DNA of 64,000 nucleotides from Paraburkholderia kirstenboschensis (GTDB lineage Bacteria > Pseudomonadota > Gammaproteobacteria > Burkholderiales > Burkholderiaceae): NCBI RefSeq assembly GCF_904848585.1, contig NZ_CAJHCR010000008.1:124001-188000 (forward strand), read 5' to 3'. Position 1 is the stretch's first letter; each line of letters opens with the position of its first letter. Of the stretch, positions 43,153 through 51,438 are shown one piece after another. The notes beneath the pieces are model-generated. The model was not told where the DNA came from and did no database searches. It saw only the letters and a list, made by a program, of their open reading frames with translations. The position numbers were made by a program, and so were the translations under genes.

Positions 43153-44246
43153 GCGCTGTGCAAAAGATCAAAGTATTGTGCGTCGACGATTCGGCGCTGA
43201 TCCGCAGCTTGATGACGGAAATCATCAATAGCCAGCCGGACATGACCGTCGTTGCAACCGCTCCCGACCCGCTGGTCGCGCGCGAGCTCATCAAGCAGCA
43301 CAACCCCGACGTGTTGACGCTCGACGTCGAAATGCCGCGCATGGACGGTCTCGACTTCCTCGAGAAGCTGATGCGTTTGCGTCCGATGCCGGTCGTGATG
43401 GTCTCTTCGTTGACCGAGCGCGGCAATGAAATCACGCTGCGCGCGCTGGAACTCGGCGCGGTCGATTTCGTGACGAAGCCGAAGGTCGGCATTCGCGACG
43501 GCATGCTCGACTATTCGGAAAAGCTAGCCGACAAGATTCGCGCCGCGGCGCGCGCTCGCGTGCGCCAGGCCGCGCCGGTGCATCATGCGCCGGCTGCCGC
43601 CGGACATGCGCCCGTCGGCGCCGCGCCGCTTTTCAACAATCCGCTGCTGAGTACCGAGAAGCTGATCATCGTCGGCGCGTCGACGGGCGGCACGGAAGCC
43701 ATCCGCGAAGTGCTCGTGCCGCTGCCGCCGGATGCACCCGCGGTGCTGATTGCACAGCATATGCCGCCGGGTTTCACAAAATCTTTTGCGCAACGCCTCA
43801 ATGGTTTGTGCCGGATTACCGTTAAAGAGGCAGAGCACGGCGAACGTGTGCTGCCGGGACATGCGTATATCGCCCCGGGCCACGCTCACCTGCTGCTTGC
43901 CCGCAGCGGCGCGAACTACATCGCGCATCTGTCGGACGATCCGCCGGTGAACCGGCATCGTCCGTCGGTGGACGTGCTGTTCCGTTCCGCCGCGCAGCAC
44001 GCGGGCAAGAATGCGGTCGGAGTGATCCTGACTGGAATGGGGCGCGATGGCGCCGCGGGTCTGCTGGATATGAAAAAGGCAGGGGCTTACACCCTTGCGC
44101 AGGACGAGGCGAGCTGCATCGTGTTCGGCATGCCGCGCGAAGCGATTGCGCTGGGCGCGGCCGACGAAATCGCGTCGCTGCCGGACATGTGCCGGCGCGT
44201 GATGGCGCGGCTTGCGTCGATGGGCGATCGCGTTCAGCGGGTATGA
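43149..44246 (+). CDS. cheB: Chemotaxis methylesterase CheB
   Basis: A 365-residue protein: receiver domain with phospho-acceptor Asp59 (VLTLDVEMPRMDGLDF), a linker, and the methylesterase domain with active Ser178 (VGASTGGTEAI), His in AQHMPPGFT and Asp in ILTGMGRDGAAG. It removes receptor methyl groups when phosphorylated by CheA. GTG 43149 overlaps the cheD stop. Confidence 0.96.
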   Translation: MSAVQKIKVLCVDDSALIRSLMTEIINSQPDMTVVATAPDPLVARELIKQHNPDVLTLDVEMPRMDGLDFLEKLMRLRPMPVVMVSSLTERGNEITLRALELGAVDFVTKPKVGIRDGMLDYSEKLADKIRAAARARVRQAAPVHHAPAAAGHAPVGAAPLFNNPLLSTEKLIIVGASTGGTEAIREVLVPLPPDAPAVLIAQHMPPGFTKSFAQRLNGLCRITVKEAEHGERVLPGHAYIAPGHAHLLLARSGANYIAHLSDDPPVNRHRPSVDVLFRSAAQHAGKNAVGVILTGMGRDGAAGLLDMKKAGAYTLAQDEASCIVFGMPREAIALGAADEIASLPDMCRRVMARLASMGDRVQRV

Positions 44247-44305
44247 TGCGCCGTTCGAATTGAGGCGGTCATACGCCGCACCGTGAATCAAGTAAAGGGA
44301 ATCAA

Positions 44306-44701
44306 ATGGATAAGGCAATGAAGTTTCTGGTTGTAGACGATTTTCCGACGATGCGCCGGATCGTTCGCAACCTTCTGAAAGAGCTGGGCTACGGCAACGT
44401 CGACGAAGCCGAAGACGGCCAGGCCGGTCTCGCCCGTTTGCGCGGCGGCACGTACGACTTCGTGATCTCCGACTGGAACATGCCGAACCTCGACGGTCTC
44501 GCCATGCTCAAGGAGATTCGCGCCGATGCAAACCTCAAGCACTTGCCGGTGCTGATGGTGACGGCCGAGTCGAAGAAGGAAAACATTATCGCGGCGGCTC
44601 AGGCCGGCGCGAGCGGTTATGTCGTAAAGCCGTTCACGGCCGCGACGCTGGACGAGAAGCTCAACAAGATTCTCGAAAAGATGGCCAAGACCGGGAGCTG
44701 A
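44306..44701 (+). CDS. cheY: Chemotaxis response regulator CheY
   Basis: A 131-residue receiver matching the motor-binding CheY closely: Asp11/Asp12, phosphorylation site Asp56 (VISDWNMPNLDGL), switch Thr in MVTAES, Tyr in GASGYVVKPF, and Lys108. CheA phosphorylates it, and it binds FliM to reverse rotation. cheZ, its phosphatase, begins immediately downstream. Confidence 0.97.
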   Translation: MDKAMKFLVVDDFPTMRRIVRNLLKELGYGNVDEAEDGQAGLARLRGGTYDFVISDWNMPNLDGLAMLKEIRADANLKHLPVLMVTAESKKENIIAAAQAGASGYVVKPFTAATLDEKLNKILEKMAKTGS

Positions 44702-44702
44702 T

Positions 44703-45413
44703 GTGAACCTGCCGACCAATGCACCAGGCGCCGAAGCGGTCAACGAGAGCGGCGACTTCGCGTCAGACCGCATTCTTGCCCGCATTGGACAACTGACACG
44801 TACGCTGCGTGATTCGATGCGCGAGCTTGGGCTCGACAAGCATGTCGAGCGCGCGGCCGAAGCCGTACCCGATGCACGCGACCGTCTGAAGTACATCGCG
44901 AACATGACCGAGCAGGCCGCCGAGCGCGTGCTGGGCTCGATCGACGTCGCGAAGCCGATCCAGGAGCAGTTGCAGAAAGACGCCGGCGAACTCGACGCGC
45001 GTTGGGAGCAATGGTATGCGGCGCCGATCGAACGCGCGGAAGTGCGCGCGCTGATGAACGATACGCGCGAATTCCTGCGCGGCGTGCCCGCAGCAACCAC
45101 CGCGACCAATTCGCAGCTCATGGAGATCATGCTCGCGCAGGACTTCCAGGATCTGACCGGTCAGGTGATCAAGAAGATCACGGACGTCGTGTACCTGATC
45201 GAGCAGCAGTTGCTCGGCGTGCTCGTCGAGAACATCGCGCTCGAGCGCCGTGAGCAGTTCGCGGCGCACGCCGCAGCGCTGGTCGCCGAAGTATCGCCGA
45301 CCGGCAGCCCCGAGCATCTGCTGAACGGTCCGCAGATCAATCCTGAAGGCAAGACTGACGTCGTGCAGGACCAGTCTCAGGTCGACGATCTGCTCGCCAG
45401 CCTCGGTTTCTGA
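44703..45413 (+). CDS. cheZ: CheY phosphatase CheZ
   Basis: A 236-residue coiled-coil protein with the catalytic region MLAQDFQDLTGQVIKKI and a C-terminal CheY-binding peptide (QSQVDDLLASLGF). It dephosphorylates CheY-P. GTG 44703 starts one base after the cheY stop, so the genes are translationally coupled. Last che gene. Confidence 0.95.
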   Translation: MNLPTNAPGAEAVNESGDFASDRILARIGQLTRTLRDSMRELGLDKHVERAAEAVPDARDRLKYIANMTEQAAERVLGSIDVAKPIQEQLQKDAGELDARWEQWYAAPIERAEVRALMNDTREFLRGVPAATTATNSQLMEIMLAQDFQDLTGQVIKKITDVVYLIEQQLLGVLVENIALERREQFAAHAAALVAEVSPTGSPEHLLNGPQINPEGKTDVVQDQSQVDDLLASLGF

Positions 45414-45675
45414 GCGGCCCGCGCCCTTGCGGCGCGAGGCCAGCCAGTATGAATAGCAAGGCGCGCTCCCGCGCGCGAATGCTGTCTATCGACACAAACC
45501 GCAGGCATACTACGAGGTCAAGCAGCGGCGCGGCCCGAGGGTGAACGCTATCACCAGCGGCCTGCACGACGAGGTATTCCTCGACAATGCGGCCCCGTCC
45601 GTGCCCTATGATTTGCCTATTTGCAGCCGGTTGGCATGAGCATGCGCCGGCTAGCAGCCAGGGAGGAGTCTCGTT

Positions 45676-46212
45676 ATGTGGAGTCGTGTACGTCGCGCCG
45701 GTGTGGTTACGGCGCTTGTTTTGCCCTGTTCGTTGTCGGTCGTGCAGTCCGCTCACGCGGCGCTCGGCGGCGCCCCAATGTCGCCTCCGGCAGATGCGTC
45801 GGTTTCGTCCCATAAGTTCCAGCCTGCCGACACCTCGGCGAACACCGTGATGCGCTCGGCATCCGGTGCGGCGTCTTCCGCTTCGGCTTCCGCGTCCTAT
45901 ACCGTTCGTGAAACCACGCTCGGCAACGGCACGGTGGTGCGCGAATATCTCGCCGCTGACGGCACCGTGTTCGGCATCGCGTGGAGCGGCCCGCAAATGC
46001 CCGATCTGAATGAAATGCTCGGCAGTTACTTTCCGCAATACGTCGCGGGTGTGAAGGCGGCGCGCGCGGCGCGCGGCGGCGCCCGTGGGCCGGTCGCGGT
46101 GGATCAGAGCACGCTCGTGGTGCAGTCCGGTGGTCACATGGGCGCGTTTAGCGGCCGTGCATGGCTGCCGCCCGCGCTGCCGGCCGGCGTCACCAGCTCA
46201 GACATCCAGTAA
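45676..46212 (+). CDS. DUF2844-type secreted protein
   Basis: A 178-residue protein with a Sec signal peptide ending AHA (about residue 28). A Ser/Ala-rich spacer leads to a conserved block: SYTVRETTLGNGTVVREYLAADGTVFGIAWSGPQMPDLNEMLGSYFPQYV. This matches the DUF2844 family of Burkholderiales. GGGAGGAG precedes ATG 45676. Function unknown; it is linked to the DUF3443 gene 15 bases downstream and inserted between cheZ and flhB. Confidence 0.8.
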   Translation: MWSRVRRAGVVTALVLPCSLSVVQSAHAALGGAPMSPPADASVSSHKFQPADTSANTVMRSASGAASSASASASYTVRETTLGNGTVVREYLAADGTVFGIAWSGPQMPDLNEMLGSYFPQYVAGVKAARAARGGARGPVAVDQSTLVVQSGGHMGAFSGRAWLPPALPAGVTSSDIQ

Positions 46213-46227
46213 CGGCGAGGACGAACG

Positions 46228-47544
46228 ATGCGAACCATGCATATTGCAATGAAACTCAAGGACTGGATGCAGGTTGTGGCGACTGTCGCGCTGGTGTCGG
46301 CGCTTGCCGCGTGCGGTGGCGGCGGCGACAGCGGCGGGAGTTCCAGCTCCAGTGGCGGCTCGTCTGGCGGCCAGATCAACGGCTCGTTGCCGGCCAGCCC
46401 AACACAGCAGCCGATTGCCGCGACAGCCTCGAACACCGTGCCGATCACGGTGGCCCACGGCACCTCCGGTGTGATCAACATACCCACGATCAGCGTGACG
46501 CTGTGCGTGCCCGGCACTACGACCTGCCAGACCATCAACAACATTCAGGTCGACACGGGCTCGTTCGGGCTGCGCATCGTAGGCGGGGCGCTGAGCACGG
46601 CGATGCAGCGCGCATTGCCGGTCACCGCGACCGCGAGCGGCAATCAGCTTGCCGAATGCGCGACGTTCGCCGACGGCTACACGTGGGGCACCGTGCGTAC
46701 CGCCACCGTCACCATCGGCGGCGAAACCACGACATCGGCGGTTCCAATCCAAGTGATTGGCGACAAGGACGCGAGCAGCGTGCCGTCGGCCGGTTGCGGC
46801 AGCGGCTCGGCGGAAAACACGGCGAGCGATCTCGGCGCGAACGGCATCATCGGCATCGGCACCGCGCTCTACGATTGCGGCACCACGTGCGCGAACGCGT
46901 CCACTGCGTCGACCTACAGCAATTACTTCGAGTGTCCCAACGGCACATCGTGCACTCGTGCCACGGTTGCGCTGGCGAATCAGGTGGCCAATCCGGTCGC
47001 CAGATTCCCCGTCGACAACAATGGCGTGATCGTGCAGATGCCGCCCATATCGAATAGCGGCGCGGCGTCGGCCACCGGCACGCTGGTGTTCGGCATCGGC
47101 ACGCAGTCGAACAATGCGCTCGGATCGGCACAGACCTTCACGACCGATAACTTCGGCGACCTGACCAACAGCGTGTTCAACGGCAACACGGTGACGGCGT
47201 TCCTGGATTCGGGTTCGAACGGCTATTTCTTCACCGATAGCTCGCTCACGATGTGCGGCAGCAACTTCTCGGGCTTCTATTGCCCGTCCACAGCGCAAAC
47301 CCGCTCCATCACGCTGGCCGGCCTGAACAGCGTGAAGGCGACGGCCAATATCGGCATCGTCAGTGCATCGACGCTGTTCGGCAACGGCACCAACTACGCG
47401 TTCAACGATCTGGCGGGTCAGGTCGGCGGGCTCGCCGCATTCGACCTCGGTTTGCCGTTCTTCTACGGACGCCACGTGTATCACGGCTTCGACCTGCGGC
47501 CAATCGGCGGGACCCAGGCGCCTTACGTGGCTTACGCAAGCTAA
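46228..47544 (+). CDS. DUF3443-type lipoprotein
   Basis: A 438-residue protein with a lipobox (VALVSALAAC, Cys near residue 30) followed by a Gly/Ser-rich spacer, so probably an outer-membrane lipoprotein. The body has beta-rich text with the aspartic-protease-like phrases QVDTGSFGLRI and FLDSGSNGYFFTDSS, each holding a D-[TS]-G motif, and several cysteines. DUF3443 is paired with DUF2844 in this order. The two D-[TS]-G motifs are compatible with a retropepsin or pepsin-like fold (inference). ATG 46249 is an alternative start. Confidence 0.78.
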   Translation: MRTMHIAMKLKDWMQVVATVALVSALAACGGGGDSGGSSSSSGGSSGGQINGSLPASPTQQPIAATASNTVPITVAHGTSGVINIPTISVTLCVPGTTTCQTINNIQVDTGSFGLRIVGGALSTAMQRALPVTATASGNQLAECATFADGYTWGTVRTATVTIGGETTTSAVPIQVIGDKDASSVPSAGCGSGSAENTASDLGANGIIGIGTALYDCGTTCANASTASTYSNYFECPNGTSCTRATVALANQVANPVARFPVDNNGVIVQMPPISNSGAASATGTLVFGIGTQSNNALGSAQTFTTDNFGDLTNSVFNGNTVTAFLDSGSNGYFFTDSSLTMCGSNFSGFYCPSTAQTRSITLAGLNSVKATANIGIVSASTLFGNGTNYAFNDLAGQVGGLAAFDLGLPFFYGRHVYHGFDLRPIGGTQAPYVAYAS

Positions 47545-47580
47545 GCTGCGGCAACGCAAAGCCTGACGGCTGTCCACGAC

Positions 47581-47613
47581 GCCCGCGCGGCCCCGCGCGG
47601 GCGTTTCTTTTTT
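47581..47613 (+). terminator. Terminator after the DUF3443 gene
   Basis: GCCCGCGCG pairs with CGCGCGGGC over GCCC and is followed by GTTTCTTTTTT. It separates the che/DUF transcript from the flhB promoter. Confidence 0.9.
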
Positions 47614-47655
47614 CGGCCACGCGCGGGTCCACGCCGCGCTTGCCCATCCCCCGAA

Positions 47656-47711
47656 AAGCCCCCGTTTCCCCTTCCTTATCCGTCGATCGGTGCTTGCGCC
47701 GAGCGGGAATA
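47656..47711 (+). promoter_or_regulatory. Probable FlhDC-dependent class II promoter of flhBA
   Basis: GTTT, eight bases, TTATCC, two bases, CGATCG, 18 bases, AATAAT. The same elements with the same spacing precede flhF, and a close relative precedes flgB. AATAAT (47706-47711) would be the -10. Confidence 0.6.
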
Positions 47712-47761
47712 ATCGCTCTCACTGGAAAGAGGCGCTGTGCCTCGGCCGACTGGAGAGCTTT

Positions 47762-48967
47762 GTGGCAGAGGAAAGCGACCTCGAAAAAACCGAATCAGCC
47801 ACTCCCCGGCGCTTGCAGAAAGCGCGCGAGGAAGGGCAGATCGTGCGTTCGCGGGAGCTATCGACGTTCGCGCTGCTCGCGGCGGGCTTTTTCGGCGTGT
47901 GGGGCATGTCCGGCAGCATCGGCGAACATTTGCAGGGCATGCTGCGCGCGGCCTTTACCTTCGATCACGCCACCGCTTTTGAGACCCGCCGTATGTTGAT
48001 CGGCGCAGGCGCCGCCAGCCGCGAAGGGCTCTACGCGTTGCTGCCGATCCTCGCCATCACGGGCGCCGCGGCCTTGCTCGCGCCGATGGCGCTGGGCGGC
48101 TGGCAACTGTCGACGAAAGGGCTCGAGCCCAAGTTCGACCGTCTCAACCCGATCGCCGGCCTCGGCAAGATCTTTTCGATCAACGGACCTATCCAGCTCG
48201 TCATGTCGCTCGCGAAGACGCTGGTGGTGGGCGTGATCGGCGGCACTGCAATCTGGAACCGGCGCGAGGAAATTCTCGCGTTGGCCACGCAGCCGCTGCA
48301 CCTCGCGCTCGCGAACACCGTGCATCTGATCGCCGTGTGCTGCGGCATGACGGTGGCCGGCATGTTCGTCGTGGCCGCGATGGATGTGCCGTATCAACTG
48401 TGGCAATTCCACAAGAAACTGCGCATGAGCAAGGAAGAAGTGAAGCGCGAGCACCGCGAAAGCGAAGGCGATCCGCACGTAAAAGGCCGGATTCGCCAGC
48501 AGCAGCGCGCGATTGCCCGCCGCCGCATGATGACGCAGGTGCCGAAGGCCGACGTCGTGGTCACGAACCCGACGCACTTCGCGGTCGCGCTGCAATACAC
48601 GGACGGTGAGATGCGCGCACCGAAGGTGGTCGCCAAGGGCGTGAACCTGGTGGCCGCGCGAATTCGCGAACTCGCCGCCGAAAACAATGTACCGCTGCTG
48701 GAAGCGCCGCCGCTTGCGCGCGCGCTGTATCACAACGTCGAACTGAACCGCGAGATTCCCGGCCAGCTTTATGGCGCGGTCGCCGAAGTGCTCGCGTGGG
48801 TGTACCAGTTGCGGCGCTTCAAAACCGACGGCGGCGACGTGCCGGTCGCACCGACCGAGCTCGACGTGCCCGCGGAACTCGACAAGGGCGGTGTATCGGA
48901 TGAAGAAGCCGATCAGGAAGCCGCCGACACGCTTAACCCCGCTAACGATAACGGAGCCTCCGCATGA
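47762..48967 (+). CDS. flhB: Flagellar type III export switch protein FlhB
   Basis: A 401-residue membrane protein with four hydrophobic segments and a cytoplasmic domain cleaved at Asn269-Pro270 (VTNPTHFAVALQY), the same residue number as in Salmonella. It switches substrate class from hook to filament. GTG 47762, preceded by GGAGAG, is chosen; the frame extends upstream to 47690 without support. The C-terminal tail is acidic and longer than in enterics. Stop overlaps flhA (ATGA). Confidence 0.96.
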   Translation: MAEESDLEKTESATPRRLQKAREEGQIVRSRELSTFALLAAGFFGVWGMSGSIGEHLQGMLRAAFTFDHATAFETRRMLIGAGAASREGLYALLPILAITGAAALLAPMALGGWQLSTKGLEPKFDRLNPIAGLGKIFSINGPIQLVMSLAKTLVVGVIGGTAIWNRREEILALATQPLHLALANTVHLIAVCCGMTVAGMFVVAAMDVPYQLWQFHKKLRMSKEEVKREHRESEGDPHVKGRIRQQQRAIARRRMMTQVPKADVVVTNPTHFAVALQYTDGEMRAPKVVAKGVNLVAARIRELAAENNVPLLEAPPLARALYHNVELNREIPGQLYGAVAEVLAWVYQLRRFKTDGGDVPVAPTELDVPAELDKGGVSDEEADQEAADTLNPANDNGASA

Positions 48968-51066
48968 ACGCTCGCGCCGGTTTCCTCGCTCGACGGCCCG
49001 ATGCCTTGAGCGGCACCAATTTACGCGCCCTGGCCGGCCCGGTGCTGATCTGCATGATCCTCGGCATGATGATTTTGCCGTTGCCGCCGTTCCTGCTGGA
49101 TCTGCTGTTCACATTCAACATCGCGCTTTCCGTGATGGTGCTGCTCGTCAGCATGTACACGATGAAGCCGCTCGACTTCGCCGCTTTTCCGAGCGTGCTG
49201 CTGTTCTCGACCTTGCTGCGGCTGTCGCTGAACGTTGCGTCGACGCGAGTCGTGCTGCTCGAAGGCCACACCGGTCCCGACGCGGCCGGCCAGGTGATCG
49301 AGTCGTTCGGCCACTTCCTCGTGGGCGGCAACTTCGCGGTCGGTATCGTCGTCTTCATTATTTTGATGGTCATCAACTTCATGGTGATCACCAAGGGCGC
49401 GGGGCGTATCGCGGAAGTGTCCGCGCGCTTTACGCTCGACGCGATGCCCGGCAAGCAGATGGCGATCGACGCCGATCTGAACGCCGGTCTCATCAACGAA
49501 GAACAGGCGCGCAAGCGTCGCGCGGAAGTCTCGCAGGAAGCCGAGTTCTACGGCTCCATGGACGGCGCGAGCAAGTTCGTGCGCGGCGATGCGATTGCCG
49601 GCTTGCTGATCATGGTGATCAACATCTTCGGCGGGTTGATCGTCGGGATGGTTCAGCACGGCATGGACTTCGCGTCGGCGGGCAAGAACTACACGCTGCT
49701 GACCATCGGTGACGGCCTTGTCGCGCAGATTCCGTCGCTCGTGATTTCGACCGCTGCCGGCGTGATCGTGTCGCGCGTCGCGACGAACGAAGACATCGGC
49801 ACACAGCTCACGGGGCAGCTTTTCACGAACCCGCGCGTGCTGGCGATCACGGGTTGCATTCTCGTGCTGATGGGCCTGATTCCGGGCATGCCGCACTTCG
49901 CGTTTCTGATTCTCGGCGGCGGTTTGATCCAGCTCGGCCGCACGATGAAAAAGCGCGCCGAAGAACGCAAGAACACGACCGCGCTCGTGGATGTCGCACC
50001 GGCAGCCGTCACGCCGATCGAAAACGCCGAAGCAAGCTGGGACGACGTGACGATGATCGACACGCTCGGCCTCGAAGTAGGCTACCGGCTGATTCCGCTG
50101 GTCGACAAAAATTCCGACGGCGAGTTGCTCAAGCGGATCAAGAGCATCCGCAAGAAGTTTGCGCAGGAAATCGGCTTTTTGCCGCCTGTCATCCACATTC
50201 GCGACAACCTCGAATTGCGTCCGAACGGTTATCGGATCGCGCTCAAGGGCGTGGAAGTGGGCGTCGGCGAGGCGTATCCGGGTCAATGGCTCGCGATCAA
50301 TCCCGGCCAGGTTTCCGCTGCGCTGCCGGGCACGCCGACGCAGGATCCGGCATTCGGTCTGCCGGCCATCTGGATCGACACGAATCTGCGCGAACAGGCG
50401 CAGGTGTACGGCTACACGGTGGTCGATTCGAGCACGGTCGTCGCGACGCACCTGAATCACCTGGTGGTTACGCATGCATCCGAACTGCTCGGCCGCCGCG
50501 AAGTGCAGGCGCTGCTCGAACGGATGCAGAAAGACACGCCGTCGCTCGTCGACGATCTGGTGCCGAAGTCGCTGCCGCTCACCACGCTGCAAAAGGTGCT
50601 GCAAAACCTGCTGGAAGAAGGCGTGCCGATCCGCGACATGCGCACGATTCTCGAAGCACTGTCGGAACACACGCCGAAGATCACCGACGCACACGATCTC
50701 ACCGCCGCCGTGCGCCTCGCGCTCGGCCGCGCGATCACGCAGCAGTGGTTCCCAGGCACCGGCGACATGCAGGTAATGGGCCTCGACTCGAATCTCGAAC
50801 GCGTGCTGTCGCAGGCGCTTTCGACCGGTTCCAACCCGGGCCTCGAGCCTGGCCTCGCGCATACGCTGATGAACGAAACGCAGAAGGCGATGAATCGCCA
50901 GCAGAACCTGGGGCTCGCACCGGTGCTGCTCGTGCAACACGCATTGCGGCCGATGCTCGCGCGCTTCCTGCGACGCAGCCTGCCGCAACTGAAGGTGCTG
51001 TCGTATGCGGAAGTGCCCGATACACGCAACATCAAGGTCGTGAATCTGATCGGCGCGCACGGTTAA
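48964..51066 (+). CDS. flhA: Flagellar export gate protein FlhA
   Basis: A 700-residue protein: eight hydrophobic segments in the first ~330 residues (including the FPSVLLFSTLLRLSLNVASTR and TKGAGRIAEVSARFTLDAMPGKQMAID landmarks), then a cytoplasmic nonameric ring domain. Normal length for the family. It passes export cargo with FlhB. ATGA coupling to flhB; a terminator follows. Confidence 0.97.
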   Translation: MNARAGFLARRPDALSGTNLRALAGPVLICMILGMMILPLPPFLLDLLFTFNIALSVMVLLVSMYTMKPLDFAAFPSVLLFSTLLRLSLNVASTRVVLLEGHTGPDAAGQVIESFGHFLVGGNFAVGIVVFIILMVINFMVITKGAGRIAEVSARFTLDAMPGKQMAIDADLNAGLINEEQARKRRAEVSQEAEFYGSMDGASKFVRGDAIAGLLIMVINIFGGLIVGMVQHGMDFASAGKNYTLLTIGDGLVAQIPSLVISTAAGVIVSRVATNEDIGTQLTGQLFTNPRVLAITGCILVLMGLIPGMPHFAFLILGGGLIQLGRTMKKRAEERKNTTALVDVAPAAVTPIENAEASWDDVTMIDTLGLEVGYRLIPLVDKNSDGELLKRIKSIRKKFAQEIGFLPPVIHIRDNLELRPNGYRIALKGVEVGVGEAYPGQWLAINPGQVSAALPGTPTQDPAFGLPAIWIDTNLREQAQVYGYTVVDSSTVVATHLNHLVVTHASELLGRREVQALLERMQKDTPSLVDDLVPKSLPLTTLQKVLQNLLEEGVPIRDMRTILEALSEHTPKITDAHDLTAAVRLALGRAITQQWFPGTGDMQVMGLDSNLERVLSQALSTGSNPGLEPGLAHTLMNETQKAMNRQQNLGLAPVLLVQHALRPMLARFLRRSLPQLKVLSYAEVPDTRNIKVVNLIGAHG

Positions 51067-51153
51067 AGCGCGTTCTACGAGCGTGACTGCGATCGGGCGA
51101 GCTGCGTTTGCTTCATGGCTCGCTTCTCGGCCAGATCCACGCCCGACATATTG

Positions 51154-51182
51154 ACCGGCGCCCCAGGGCGCCGGTTTTCATT
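51154..51182 (+). terminator. Terminator after flhA
   Basis: ACCGGCGCC pairs with GGCGCCGGT over CCAG (roughly) with TTTTCATTT following, about 90 bases after flhA. Confidence 0.82.
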
Positions 51183-51324
51183 TCCGCGCCTGACTTTTCG
51201 TACCGCCGCCGTATTGGAGCGTCCATGCTTCGACCGCGGGAGTGGGAAGCGCCCGGCGGGCGCGCTCACTCGATAGGCGCGGTGGCTGCGAATCGCTGCA
51301 TGCGTCCATCGTTCGAATTACCCA

Positions 51325-51377
51325 CGTTTAACAGCCTTTATCCACCGATCGTCGGTCGTCGCGTTTCGCAATAATGA
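51325..51377 (+). promoter_or_regulatory. Probable FlhDC-dependent class II promoter of flhF-flhG-fliA
   Basis: GTTT, eight bases, TTATCC, two bases, CGATCG, 18 bases, AATAAT (51372-51377): spacings identical to those ahead of flhB, about 60 bases before the flhF start. Confidence 0.6.
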
Positions 51378-51438
51378 TCTCAATGGGAAGCGGTGTGTTG
51401 CCGGTCCGTCAGTCCGTTTACCTCATCGGGGGTCCAGC

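Larger units (their letters stand above)
51067..51438. other. Intergenic region between flhA and flhF
   Basis: About 370 bases containing a terminator (51154-51182) and a class II promoter (51325-51377) just ahead of flhF; no gene. Confidence 0.6.
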
